Assembly (NCBI RefSeq): GCF_900116385.1
Contig: NZ_FPCI01000001.1
Coordinates: 1,364,001 to 1,428,000, forward strand
DNA from: Pseudoxanthomonas sp. YR558
GTDB lineage: Bacteria > Pseudomonadota > Gammaproteobacteria > Xanthomonadales > Xanthomonadaceae
DNA length: 64,000 nt
Direction: 5' to 3'
The notes beneath the pieces are model-generated. The model saw only the letters and a program-made list of their open reading frames with translations, did no database searches and was not told where the DNA came from. Positions 37,476 to 47,005 of this stretch are shown here, one piece after another (within the stretch, counting starts at the first letter, position 1; each line of letters starts with the position of its first letter). The position numbers and the translations under genes were made by a program.

Positions 37476-38843
37476 TCAGGAGGCCTTCGCGGCCTGCGAT
37501 GTGTCGCTCGTCGCACGTTCCGAGGGCAACCTGGACTCTTCGCGCAACAACCGCCACGCACTGAACGTCATCGCGCTGGCGACCAGCAGGCCGGCGCCGA
37601 ACACGACGTTCGAACCGAACGCGGACAGGAACTTGTGCAGCCAGACGAAGCTCAGGTCGCCGCCGCGATAGATGACGGTGTCGATCGCCGCCCCCGCCTT
37701 GTAGCGCCACTCGCGGCCGACCCGCGTGTAGATGGTTTCGCGCGCCGGCTTGGCCAGCGAGAACTCGCTGGCGCGGGTGACCACCTGGACGATGGCGATC
37801 ATCATGGGCAGCGGCGAGGCCGCCAGGATCGAGAACCCGATGATGATCGCGCAGCCGGGGATCAGCAGCGCCGGCGCGATGCCGAAGCGCGACAGCAGGA
37901 AGCGCGTCAGCAGCAGCTGCACCACGAGGGTCAGCGAATTCACTGCGAGATCGAGCGTTGCGAAGTAGTCGGCGCGCTGCTCGGCCGAACTGAACATGGT
38001 GCGGGCGATGGCGTTCTGCTCGTTGTAGAGCAGCGTGCCCACGCCGACCCCCATGACCACCATCGCCGCCAGCCAGCGCAGCAGCGGCTCGCGCGCGATG
38101 AGCTTCAAGCCCGCCAGCACTTCGCCGCCCATGGGGATCTCGCCGCTGACCTGCTTGCGCATCGCCTCGCGGGCGACGGCCCACGTCCGGAGCTTGACGA
38201 TGCAGAACACGCAGACCGAGAACAGGAAGGCCGACACCAGCATCATGTTGGGGATGCCCACCCGCACCACCAGGGTCTTGGTCAGCACGGGGCCCAGGAA
38301 CGCCCCCATCGTGCCGGCCGCACCGATGTAGCCGTAGAACTTGCGCGCCTCGGCGTTGGTGAACACGTCGGCCATGAAACTCCAGAAGATGGCGACGGCG
38401 AACAGGTTGAACACCGTGATCCACAGGATGAAGGCCAATCCGCGACCCGCGATGCCGCTGTCGAACATCGCGTAGAACACCAGCAGCGTGGCGATGAAGA
38501 AGCCGTAGATGACCGGCAGGAAGACCCGCCGCGGGAAGCGGCTGACCAACCATCCGTACACCGGCTGCAGCACCAGCATGATCAGGAACACGGCGCTGAA
38601 AATGAACTGCAGGGTGAACTCGCCGAGCGCGACGCCCCGGTCTGCGAAGAAGGCGATCAGGGCGGGCGGGAAGACGGCCTCGATATCGCTCGACGCCGCC
38701 ATCGCCTCGCGCACCGGCCGCAGCACGTAATAGCCCGACAGCAGGCAGAAGAAGTAGACGAAAGCCCATAGCAACGGCGGCGATTCGGACATCGCCGTGC
38801 GGAACCGGCCGAACCGGGTGGTCGCGGAGGAAGACGGGTCCAT
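37476..38843 (-). CDS. Membrane transporter of the MFS / NTP-exchanger type
   Basis: A 455-residue protein with 12 predicted membrane segments. Its N-terminus, PPLLWAFVYFFCLLSGYYVL then RPVREAMA, and AGTMGAFLGPVLTKTLV resemble the Npt1/TlcA ATP:ADP exchanger superfamily, now often listed as MFS. In free-living Xanthomonadaceae such proteins are of unknown substrate and are not energy parasites. It is divergent from the GMC oxidoreductase gene across a 200-base gap. The DUF1304 gene follows on the same strand. Confidence 0.75.
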   Translation of the reverse strand: MDPSSSATTRFGRFRTAMSESPPLLWAFVYFFCLLSGYYVLRPVREAMAASSDIEAVFPPALIAFFADRGVALGEFTLQFIFSAVFLIMLVLQPVYGWLVSRFPRRVFLPVIYGFFIATLLVFYAMFDSGIAGRGLAFILWITVFNLFAVAIFWSFMADVFTNAEARKFYGYIGAAGTMGAFLGPVLTKTLVVRVGIPNMMLVSAFLFSVCVFCIVKLRTWAVAREAMRKQVSGEIPMGGEVLAGLKLIAREPLLRWLAAMVVMGVGVGTLLYNEQNAIARTMFSSAEQRADYFATLDLAVNSLTLVVQLLLTRFLLSRFGIAPALLIPGCAIIIGFSILAASPLPMMIAIVQVVTRASEFSLAKPARETIYTRVGREWRYKAGAAIDTVIYRGGDLSFVWLHKFLSAFGSNVVFGAGLLVASAMTFSAWRLLREESRLPSERATSDTSQAAKAS

Positions 38844-39049
38844 GGTCGGCGGCCTGCGATCGCGTCAACGGCGCGGGCAAGGCCCGCCTGTGGCGCGCAA
38901 GGTATCCGATGCACTGCAACATCGCCAGCGTTTTTGCCGATGACGCGCCATCCAGGCCCCACGCCGGCCGAAGGCCCCGCGCGAAGTCAGCGCGACAGAG
39001 CATTTGCTCTATCCCCCGCCGCTAGGTTCGGCCGGTCTTCGCCATTGGG

Positions 39050-40636
39050 TTGCACGTGTACGACTACATCATCGTGGGCGCCGGTTCCGCCGGCTGCGTG
39101 CTGGCCCACCGCCTGAGCGAAGACCCCGCCTGCCGCGTGCTGTTGCTCGAAGCCGGCCCGCGCGACTGGCACCCCTTCATCCACATGCCCGCCGGCCTGG
39201 CCAAGCTGGTCGGTCAGAAGGGCGTGAACTGGAGCTACGACACCGCGCCCGAACCGCACCTGGACAATCGCCGTCTGTGGTGGCCGCGCGGCAAGGTGCT
39301 GGGCGGCTCCAGTTCGATCAATGCCATGTGCTACATCCGCGGCGTGCCGCAGGATTACGACGACTGGTCCGACGCCGGCGCGCAGGGTTGGGATTGGGCC
39401 AGCGTGCTGCCGTACTTCCGCCGCTCGGAAAGGAACGGACGCGGCGGCGACGCACTGCATGGCGCCGACGGCCCGCTGTACGTCTCCGACCTGCGCTACA
39501 CCAATCCGCTGTCGGCCGCCTTCATCGAGGCCGGTGCTCAGGCCGGCTACGCGCGCAATGCCGACTTCAACGGTCCGGCCCAGGAAGGGTTCGGCCTCTA
39601 CCAGGTCACCCAGAAGAACGGCGCACGGTGTTCCTCGGCCGTGGCTTACCTGGACCCGGCGCGCGACCGACAGAACCTCGACATCGTCACCGGCGCGCTC
39701 GTCCGCCGCGTGTTGCTGGAGAAGGGACGCGCGATCGGCGTCGCGTATGCCCGCGGCGGGCACGAGGTCGTCGTGCGCTGCGAAGGCGAAGTGCTGCTGA
39801 GCGGCGGAGCGATCAACTCGCCGCAATTGCTGATGCTGTCCGGCGTCGGCCCCGCCGACCACCTGGCGTCGCATGGCATCACCGCACGGCATTCCCTGCC
39901 CGGCGTGGGCCGGAACCTGCAGGACCATTTGGACATCTGCACGCTGCAGCACAGTACACAACGCGTGACCTATGACCGCACCAGCGAGCTGAAGACCGCG
40001 TTCGATTATTTCCTGCGCGGGCATCGCGGCCCGGGCAGCAGCAACATCGCCGAGGCCGGCGCGTTCGTCCGTTCGCCGCTGGCGCCGGACAACCGGCCCG
40101 ACATCCAGATGCATTTCGTGCCGGCCATGCTGGACGACCATGGCCGCCACCGGCTCGAGGGCGATGGCTACACCGCGCATGCCTGCTTCCTGCGCCCCCG
40201 CAGCCGCGGCCGCATTCTGCTGGCCAGCGCGGACCCGCGTGCGGATGCGCGCATCGAAGCGAACTACCTGGGCGACCCGGAAGGGTTCGACCTGAAGATG
40301 ATGATCGAGTGCGCGAAGCTCTCCCGCGAACTGTTCGCGCAACCTGCTTTCGATGCCTATCGCGGTGCACCGATCCATCCCTCCCGCAGCGACCTCTCCG
40401 ACGCCGAACTGGTGGCCTTCATCCGCGCCAAGGCGGAGACGGTCTACCACCCGGTCGGCAGTTGCAGGATGGGCACGGACGAGGACGCGGTGGTGGACCC
40501 CACGCTACGCGTCCGTGGCCTGGAAGGCCTGCGCGTCATCGATGCCTCGGTGATGCCCACGCTGATCGGCGGCAACACCAACGCGCCCACCATCATGATC
40601 GCGGAGAAAGCGGCGGACATGATCCGCCAGCGCTGA
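39050..40636 (+). CDS. GMC-family FAD oxidoreductase (choline/alcohol dehydrogenase type)
   Basis: A 528-residue flavoenzyme. The N-terminal Rossmann motif YDYIIVGAGSAGCVLAHRLSE binds FAD. The two GMC signatures are visible, GKVLGGSSSINAMCYIRG and SGGAINSPQLLMLSGVGP, and the C-terminal active-site histidine region HPVGSCRMG with NTNAPTIMIAEKAADMI. It oxidises primary alcohols (choline, aliphatic or aromatic alcohols) and passes electrons to the respiratory chain or another acceptor. No betB/betI neighbour is present, so choline is not indicated. The start is TTG at 39050 or GTG at 39056; no ATG is near. It is convergent with the next gene (14-base gap). Confidence 0.9.
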   Translation: MHVYDYIIVGAGSAGCVLAHRLSEDPACRVLLLEAGPRDWHPFIHMPAGLAKLVGQKGVNWSYDTAPEPHLDNRRLWWPRGKVLGGSSSINAMCYIRGVPQDYDDWSDAGAQGWDWASVLPYFRRSERNGRGGDALHGADGPLYVSDLRYTNPLSAAFIEAGAQAGYARNADFNGPAQEGFGLYQVTQKNGARCSSAVAYLDPARDRQNLDIVTGALVRRVLLEKGRAIGVAYARGGHEVVVRCEGEVLLSGGAINSPQLLMLSGVGPADHLASHGITARHSLPGVGRNLQDHLDICTLQHSTQRVTYDRTSELKTAFDYFLRGHRGPGSSNIAEAGAFVRSPLAPDNRPDIQMHFVPAMLDDHGRHRLEGDGYTAHACFLRPRSRGRILLASADPRADARIEANYLGDPEGFDLKMMIECAKLSRELFAQPAFDAYRGAPIHPSRSDLSDAELVAFIRAKAETVYHPVGSCRMGTDEDAVVDPTLRVRGLEGLRVIDASVMPTLIGGNTNAPTIMIAEKAADMIRQR

Positions 40637-40650
40637 CCCGCCGCGCATGG

Positions 40651-42717
40651 TCACTCCATCCACGGATTGCGCATCGGGGGGATTTTCGTCGGGTCCTCGC
40701 CGGCTTGGATGCGGGCGACCTGATCCCTCAGCTGGCGCTCGACCTTGCGATCCAGCTTCACCCGCGTCTGTTCCAGCAGGCGGCGGTAGGCGCGCAACGC
40801 ATCGTCGCCCCGGCCCAACCGCAGGTAGGCGTTGCCCAGTTCGACACCCACGCCGACGTTCTGCGGACGTATGACGGCGACTTCCTCGAGGCGTCGCGCC
40901 ACCAGGGCGTAGTCCTGCCCATTCTCTTCGTACAGGTACTCCATCACCTTCACGCCGATACCCGACGCGCGCGTTTCGGGCCGCGTCAGCCGACCACGCC
41001 AGATACCGACGTAGCCCAGCTGCGCGACCTTGTCCATGTCCTTGAACACCTTCGCCGGGTCCCACTCGAACTGCGGCCACGGCAGCTCATCCACGACGGT
41101 GTACACGAACCAGCCCTCCCAGACGCCCGCGGCGTTGGTGTCGTCGAGATCCTCGACGAAACGGTGATACTCGAGGTGCGCGGCACGCCATTGGCGCTCC
41201 ATCACCCAGTAGTCGGGATACACCGGTTCGCCGGTCGCTGCGATGACGCGACGGTGGAAGTCGCGGATCTCGCCGAAGCGCTGGCCCAGGTCCACGCCCT
41301 CGTTGCGGAAGGCGCGGTAGCCGCCCGTCGTCCCTCCGACGAGTTCGTTGTGGTACTCCCACAGGCGCGGTTCGCGGATCGTCATGGCGAAGGCCGCCAC
41401 GAAGAGCGCGGCGACCACCCCCATCAACAGGCGCGATCGCCGCCGCCAGGCTTCCGCCACCGCACCGCCACCGAGCACGGCTGCGGCCGCCAGCAGCGGT
41501 GTCGCGTGACGCACGCCGCCCCAGGCCTGAGGCGAAACGGCGAGCGCGGCGAAATGCAGCACGCTGCCCGCCGCGAGCGCGGCCAGCATCCATCGTGGGG
41601 CCGGCGCGAGGGGCGCGCGCAGCGCCAACACAACACCCAGTAGCGCCAGCGCGGTCAATGCAAGGGGGATCTTTGCAGCAAGGATGGCAGGCCAGGTGAA
41701 CCACGGCGTGCGTCCTTCGAACACCTTGCCCCAGACAAGGTGCAGGGCGCCGCCGCGACCTTCGATGCCGGTGCGCACCGTGTCCGCCAGCCCCCAGAGA
41801 TAGGCGCGCGGCAACAGATGGAGTTCGTCAGAGAAGGCGATCACGCCGCGCAGCGCGGGCTTGGTGACTTCCGCGACCTTGGCGTCCATCGACAGGTTGA
41901 AGGCATCGCCGCCACTACTATCCGCGTGGAAACGGAAGCCGTACTGCGCCCACAGCAGGGCCACACCCAGCAGGATGGCCGCCAAGAGCTTCGCGCACCG
42001 TCGCAGGCCCTCGCGCCAGCCATTCGTTCGGATGCCCATACCCGCCGCCACGACGAGCACGCCGCCGACGCCCATCAGCCCGGCCAGCGCCGAGTGCTTC
42101 GCGCCCAGCGCCAATCCGACGGTGATGCCGAAGACGGCGACCCATCGCCATTGCCAGGTCGCCGCCAGCACCCCCGCGGCCACGATGACGAGCGAGAGCG
42201 TCAAGGCGAGGAGTCCGTCGGTCATGACGACGGGCAGATGCGCGCCGACGGTGGGCTCCAGCGCGAGGAACGCGAGCGTACCGACGGCCCATGCGATACC
42301 GGCGGCACGCCACAGCAGCAGGCCGAGCACGACGAGGAGCATGGCGTTCAAGCTCCACATCGCCATCCGGGCCCGTTGCTGCGTGCGTTCGGGATCGTTC
42401 TCTTCGAACATCGTCTGTTCGACCCACTCGCGCTCCTGCGCCTTTTCGCGCAGGCCCGGCTCGGGACCGACACGGAAATCCGTCGGCATCCACTGGCCGA
42501 CCCAAAGCTTGGCCAGCGGTGGATGTTCGGGATTGAGGTGCCGGTCGCCACCGCGCACGTAAACCGTGCCGGCGACGATGTGCCAAGGCTCGTCGACGGT
42601 GAAGCTGTCCAGGCGTGTGCCGTACCACGAGCGCACGACGGCCAGCGCCGCGAGCAGGACGATGAGGCTACCGATCAACAGCCGCTGGACGATCGAGGAC
42701 GGGACCGTACGACGCAT
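40651..42717 (-). CDS. Glycosyltransferase family 39-like membrane protein with TPR-like tail
   Basis: A 688-residue protein from the ATG at 42717, which has AGGAG 8 bases upstream (an ATG at 42762 is also in frame). The N-terminal part has many membrane segments and the family 39/83 signature DEPWHIVAGTVYV then HPPLAKLWVG: an acidic residue in the first periplasmic loop, as in enzymes that move sugars or mannose from lipid carriers to proteins or lipids. Residues about 610-680 look like a tetratricopeptide repeat (VGVGVELGNAYLRLGRGDDA). It follows the M48 protease on the same strand. The acceptor is unknown. Confidence 0.8.
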   Translation of the reverse strand: MRRTVPSSIVQRLLIGSLIVLLAALAVVRSWYGTRLDSFTVDEPWHIVAGTVYVRGGDRHLNPEHPPLAKLWVGQWMPTDFRVGPEPGLREKAQEREWVEQTMFEENDPERTQQRARMAMWSLNAMLLVVLGLLLWRAAGIAWAVGTLAFLALEPTVGAHLPVVMTDGLLALTLSLVIVAAGVLAATWQWRWVAVFGITVGLALGAKHSALAGLMGVGGVLVVAAGMGIRTNGWREGLRRCAKLLAAILLGVALLWAQYGFRFHADSSGGDAFNLSMDAKVAEVTKPALRGVIAFSDELHLLPRAYLWGLADTVRTGIEGRGGALHLVWGKVFEGRTPWFTWPAILAAKIPLALTALALLGVVLALRAPLAPAPRWMLAALAAGSVLHFAALAVSPQAWGGVRHATPLLAAAAVLGGGAVAEAWRRRSRLLMGVVAALFVAAFAMTIREPRLWEYHNELVGGTTGGYRAFRNEGVDLGQRFGEIRDFHRRVIAATGEPVYPDYWVMERQWRAAHLEYHRFVEDLDDTNAAGVWEGWFVYTVVDELPWPQFEWDPAKVFKDMDKVAQLGYVGIWRGRLTRPETRASGIGVKVMEYLYEENGQDYALVARRLEEVAVIRPQNVGVGVELGNAYLRLGRGDDALRAYRRLLEQTRVKLDRKVERQLRDQVARIQAGEDPTKIPPMRNPWME

Positions 42718-42859
42718 GGCGGGGCTCCTGGCATCCGGACGGACAACGAAGGAACAGCACACGACGGTGAGGCGCCCCGGCCTCGCCTGCAGCCAGCCTC
42801 ATTTGCAGCATGTTCCCGGGGCTCCGAATCCAACGGGAGCCCGCCGGACAATCGGCCAG

Positions 42860-44773
42860 TCAGCCCTTTTCGAGCATCGGCGGCAGCGGGCAATGCAGCA
42901 CGCCGCAGATCGTGCGCAGCAGCTCCGCTTCGGCCACGCGCACCTGGTTGTCATGGCTGACGGCCGCGGTCACGGCTTCCACCAACAACTGCTTGGCCAG
43001 CGGATCCAGCGCATCGAGCGGTTCCCAGACGTCATCCAGCGCCAACACGCCGTGCGTCGGCGGCGCATAGGGGAGGTGATCGCGCGGCAGCACGCGCTGC
43101 AACCCGGCCAGATACGCGTGTTGCGCCTTCATGGGCGTGTCGTGGCCCGCCTGCGCAACGACGGCGAGCAGGGTGGCGAGCGGCCCGCGCACATCGTGCG
43201 GCTTGCGGCGCCCGAAGGGCCGGGCCTGCGCAGGCGACAGCGCTTCGCGCACCTGTACCTGCAGCAACCGCGCCAAGCAGTATTCGAAGAGCGAGACCTT
43301 CCCGTCTGCGTGTACCGCGGCATCGACAGTGTCGATGAAGGCGTCCAGTTCCGGGCGTGGAAAACGCCGCAGCACCGGAAACGCCAGCGCCGCCAACGGC
43401 AGACGATGCGCAGGATGCAGGTCGCGCAGGTGCGTCTCGCGCAGCTGGATCACACGCGCGGCCATGGCTTCGCCCAGGCGTGCTTCGATCTCGAAGCGCT
43501 GCCGCGCCGCCACGCTGGCCGCATCATCGATCACCAGTGCCAACAGCAGCGGCATGACATGGTCGCGCTGCTTCGCCAGCAGCCGCAACGGCTCGGGCAG
43601 CGTCGCGGCGATGATGCGCGCGCGGCCGTAGTCGTCGGGCGTCGGCGTGGCGACCTGCGCGACCACCATCGGCGGCGTCAGCGGGAGCACGGCCGTTGCC
43701 GCCGGCAACGGCGGCGGTCCGCCCGGCACCACGCGCAGGGTCTGGTCTTCCAGCAGTCCATCGGGCGGCGCAACGGCCCAGCGACGCGCGAGTTCATCCA
43801 ACTGGTGCTGGCCGAACAGCGGATCCAGCAGGCGGATGCGCTGGAGCAGCGGGGGATGGGTGGCGAACAGGCGCGAATAGGCGCGGCCTTCGCCGAACAA
43901 CATGTGGCTCACTTCCTCCGCCTTGCCTTTGTCCTCCAGCGCGGAGCCGCTGCTCAACCCGGCGATCTTCTTCAGTGCGCCGGCGAGCCCGGCGGACTGA
44001 CGGGTGAACTGCACCGCGGACGCATCGGCGAGGAGCTCGCGCTGGCGGCTGACCCCGGCCTTGATCATTCGGCCGAAGAACAGTCCCACGAACCCGGCGA
44101 GGGCCGCCGCTCCCGCGATCGCGAATACCGGCAGGGCATCCTTCCCACGGCTGCCGCGTCCGTAGACGAGGATCCGCTGGCCGATGATGCCCAGCATCAT
44201 GATGCCGAACAGCACGCCCATCAGCCGGATGTTCAGGCGCATGTCGCCATTGAGGATGTGGCCGAACTCATGCGCGATGACGCCCTGTAACTCGTCGCGA
44301 TTGAGACGGTCCAGCGCGCCGCGGGTGACGGCCACCACCGCATCGGCGGGGGCGTAGCCGGCGGCGAACGCGTTGATGCCTGCCTCATGCTCCAGCACGA
44401 AGACCCTCGGCACGGGCACGCCGGAGGCGATCGCGATTTCTTCGACGACGTTGCGCAACCGGCGCAGCGACGGCTCCTGGGTGTCATCGGACACCTCGCT
44501 GCCGCCCATCTGCTGCGCGACCGCCTCGCCACCGGCGCGCAGGCTAGCCAGACGATACAGCGAGCCCAATCCAATCACCGCCAGCGTGGCCAGCGTCGAC
44601 ACGGCCATCAAACCGATCAGCGAGCCACTGCTCGCACCCTCGCTCTGCAGGCCCACGAGCAGCAGCACGATCAGATCGATGACCAGCACGATGCCGGCGA
44701 CGGCCAGCGCGAACAACACCACCATGCGGAACGAGCCGCGCCGCGCCGCGGCCTGGTGTTCGAAGAAGTTCAT
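42860..44773 (-). CDS. M48-family membrane metalloprotease (HtpX/Ste24-like)
   Basis: A 637-residue zinc protease. Two N-terminal membrane segments (VVLFALAVAGIVLVIDLIVL; GLMAVSTLATLAVIGLGSLY) precede the catalytic motif VIAHEFGHILNGD (HEFGH at residues 168-172), and a further membrane pair lies at about 180-235. The third zinc ligand is probably in the helix LLADASAVQFTRQ. The long C-terminal half (about 330-637) is an extension not found in HtpX, ending in a helical domain that resembles TerB-like folds. It is downstream of lemA, a pairing often seen. It probably clears damaged membrane proteins. Confidence 0.88.
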   Translation of the reverse strand: MNFFEHQAAARRGSFRMVVLFALAVAGIVLVIDLIVLLLVGLQSEGASSGSLIGLMAVSTLATLAVIGLGSLYRLASLRAGGEAVAQQMGGSEVSDDTQEPSLRRLRNVVEEIAIASGVPVPRVFVLEHEAGINAFAAGYAPADAVVAVTRGALDRLNRDELQGVIAHEFGHILNGDMRLNIRLMGVLFGIMMLGIIGQRILVYGRGSRGKDALPVFAIAGAAALAGFVGLFFGRMIKAGVSRQRELLADASAVQFTRQSAGLAGALKKIAGLSSGSALEDKGKAEEVSHMLFGEGRAYSRLFATHPPLLQRIRLLDPLFGQHQLDELARRWAVAPPDGLLEDQTLRVVPGGPPPLPAATAVLPLTPPMVVAQVATPTPDDYGRARIIAATLPEPLRLLAKQRDHVMPLLLALVIDDAASVAARQRFEIEARLGEAMAARVIQLRETHLRDLHPAHRLPLAALAFPVLRRFPRPELDAFIDTVDAAVHADGKVSLFEYCLARLLQVQVREALSPAQARPFGRRKPHDVRGPLATLLAVVAQAGHDTPMKAQHAYLAGLQRVLPRDHLPYAPPTHGVLALDDVWEPLDALDPLAKQLLVEAVTAAVSHDNQVRVAEAELLRTICGVLHCPLPPMLEKG

Positions 44774-44862
44774 GCACGCCCCTTCATGCCACGATCATCG
44801 CGGCGCAGGCCCCCAGCCGCGCCGTCCCCTCGAACCGCATGCGCGAGCACGCGGCACCCTGT

Positions 44863-45468
44863 TCAGAACTGCACTTTCGGTGCTTCGTGCACCTGTGCGG
44901 CTTTCTCCGCGGGTACATCCAATAGCGCCGCCGGTGCGAAGTTGAACGCGCCAGCCAACAGACTGGAGGGAAACACCTCGCGCCTGTTGTTGTACGCCAT
45001 CACCGCGTCGTTGTAGGCCTGCCGCGCGAACGCCACCTTGTTCTCGGTGGAGGTCAACTCTTCGGTCAGCTGCATCATGTTCTGGTTGGCCTTCAGGTCC
45101 GGGTAGGCCTCCGCCACGGCAAGCAGACGCCCCAATCCCGCATTCAGCTGACCCTGCGCGGCAGCCAGCTGCGCCATGGCCTCGGGATCGCCCGGGTTGG
45201 CCTTCGCCGCCGAAAGACCGGCTTGTGCGGCTGAACGCGCCGCCACGACAGCCTCCAGCGTCTCCCGTTCATGGCTCATGTAGCCCTTGGCGGTCTCCAC
45301 GAGGTTGGGGATCAGGTCGAAACGGCGCAGAAGTTGCACGTCGATCTGGGCGAATGCATTCCTGAACGCATTCCGGGCGGTCACCAGCCCGTTGTAGATG
45401 CCCACGCCCCACAGAACTGCGACGACCGCCACACCCACAATCAGAAGCAGGATGAACAACATGGACAT
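44863..45468 (-). CDS. LemA family protein
   Basis: A 201-residue protein from the ATG at 45468, with GGGAGAA upstream. One N-terminal membrane segment (MLFILLLIVGVAVVAVLWGV) is followed by the LemA helical bundle: YNGLVTARNAFRNAFAQIDV, QLLRRFDLIPNLVETAKGYM, HERETLEAVVAAR, and EELTSTENKVAFARQAYNDA. LemA proteins are membrane-anchored with a long helix pair in the periplasm or outside and are usually next to an M48 protease, as here. The role is unknown. It is divergent from the beta-lactamase-fold gene. Confidence 0.92.
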   Translation of the reverse strand: MSMLFILLLIVGVAVVAVLWGVGIYNGLVTARNAFRNAFAQIDVQLLRRFDLIPNLVETAKGYMSHERETLEAVVAARSAAQAGLSAAKANPGDPEAMAQLAAAQGQLNAGLGRLLAVAEAYPDLKANQNMMQLTEELTSTENKVAFARQAYNDAVMAYNNRREVFPSSLLAGAFNFAPAALLDVPAEKAAQVHEAPKVQF

Positions 45469-45547
45469 GGAACTTCTCCCTGTTTGTGCAATCGAAAAAA
45501 GCGGCGTTATGATCCCCTCGACAGAGCTTACGCAGGCGTCACGCACG

Positions 45548-46969
45548 ATGAAAGACAAGGCAAGCCGTCGGCGGCTGCGCTCCACCTTCCGGATCGGTCT
45601 GGTCGGTCTGCTGCTGCCGCTGACGCTGTCGTCGACGGCGCAGACCCCGTTGCGCTGGACGTCACCCGCGCGCGCCGACGCACCGGCGCCCACCACGGTG
45701 CCGACGACCGCGCATTACGGCTCGCCCACGCAGCCGCGCCCTTACCTCGCTTCGCTGTCGGACCAGAAGGTTCAGCCGCTGGCGGTCGGCTTCGATGTCG
45801 CCGCGTTCGAGACCATGGCCGAGCACCTGACGGTGGGCCAGCGTGTGCCCGGCCTGGCGATGGCGATCGTGCATAACGGCCGGGTGCTGAGCGCGCGCGG
45901 CTACGGCGTCACCGACGTGGCGGCACCGCAGCCGGTCGATGCGCACACCGTGTTCCGCCTGGCATCGCTGTCGAAGGCATTCGCCAGCACGCTGACGGGC
46001 CTAATGGTGCAGGACGGCTCGCTGCGCTGGGACAGCAAGGTCAGCCAGTACGTGCCCGGTTTCCAGCTCAGCGACGCGAATGCCACCTCGCACGTGACCG
46101 TGGCGGACGTGCTGAGCCACAGCGTCGGCCTGCAGGCGCACAACGCGTTCGATCGCGACATCGAAGCCAATGGCGAGTACTACGACGTCGCCCGCAAGCT
46201 CGCCTACGCGCCGCTGAAGTGCGCGCCCGGCGACTGCTATGCCTACCAGAACGTCGCCTTCAGCCTGATCGGCGACGTGGTGTTCGCCGCGTCGGGCACC
46301 TTCTACGACCAGGCCGTGGATCGCCGCATCTTCAAGCCGCTGGGCATGAACGACGCCAGCATGGGCTTGGCCGGCATCCAGGCGAGCACGCGCTGGGCAC
46401 GTCCGCACGTGCGCAGCCGCAATGGCTGGGTGTCGTCCACGCCGAAGCCGACCTACTACCGTTTGCCGCCTGCGGCCGGCGTCAATGCCAGCGCCAGCGA
46501 TCTGGCGCAGTGGTTGATCGCGCAGACCGGCCATCGTCCCGACGTGCTGCCGGCGCCGCTGCTGGCGACGCTGCACGCGCCCGTGGTGACCACGCCGGGC
46601 GAAATGCGCGGCGGTTGGCGTCGCGAGCGCGTCCATTCGGCCAGTTACGCACTGGGCTGGCGCGTGTTCGATTACGCGGGCCATGAAGTCGTGTTCCATG
46701 CCGGCGCCGTGCAAGGCTATCGCGGCCTGGTCGCACTGGTGCCTGGCCAGGATCTCGGCATCGCGCTGGTCTGGAACAGCGACAGCTCGCTGCCCTCGGG
46801 ACTGCTGCCGACCATCCTCGATCGCGCGATGGGCCTGCCCGGCCAGCCATGGGTCGAAACGCCGGCCGACTACGACCTTATGCTTGCGGAATCGCCGGGG
46901 GCATCGCCGACCGACGCGGCGAAGGACGGCGGCACCTCATCGCAGCGCGGCACGGCGTCGCCGCGCTGA
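45548..46969 (+). CDS. Serine hydrolase of the class C beta-lactamase fold
   Basis: A 473-residue exported protein from the ATG at 45548 (MKDKASRRRLRS then FRIGLVGLLLPLTLSSTAQ, a signal peptide); an ATG at 45509 is also in frame. The active-site motifs are SLSK (S140-K143, in RLASLSKAFAST), YQN (Y233-N235) and the third element HAGAVQG in place of KTG. This is the pattern of penicillin-binding-protein/esterase relatives (EstB, D-aminopeptidase, AmpH) rather than a strong AmpC. It could hydrolyse peptides, esters or beta-lactams. It is a single gene, divergent from lemA. Confidence 0.85.
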   Translation: MKDKASRRRLRSTFRIGLVGLLLPLTLSSTAQTPLRWTSPARADAPAPTTVPTTAHYGSPTQPRPYLASLSDQKVQPLAVGFDVAAFETMAEHLTVGQRVPGLAMAIVHNGRVLSARGYGVTDVAAPQPVDAHTVFRLASLSKAFASTLTGLMVQDGSLRWDSKVSQYVPGFQLSDANATSHVTVADVLSHSVGLQAHNAFDRDIEANGEYYDVARKLAYAPLKCAPGDCYAYQNVAFSLIGDVVFAASGTFYDQAVDRRIFKPLGMNDASMGLAGIQASTRWARPHVRSRNGWVSSTPKPTYYRLPPAAGVNASASDLAQWLIAQTGHRPDVLPAPLLATLHAPVVTTPGEMRGGWRRERVHSASYALGWRVFDYAGHEVVFHAGAVQGYRGLVALVPGQDLGIALVWNSDSSLPSGLLPTILDRAMGLPGQPWVETPADYDLMLAESPGASPTDAAKDGGTSSQRGTASPR

Positions 46970-47005
46970 TCGTCCCAGGTGGCCGCTAAGGCCACCTGCT
47001 GCCTC

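Noticed and set aside
38866..38890. Fifth copy of the GTAGGGTGGGCC palindrome
   Set aside because: The centre (GGGCAAGGCCCGCC) is similar but the GTAG head is missing; it is too degraded to count.
39050..40636. betA (choline dehydrogenase) as a specific name
   Set aside because: The family is clear, but the usual betB and betI neighbours are absent and many GMC enzymes share these motifs.
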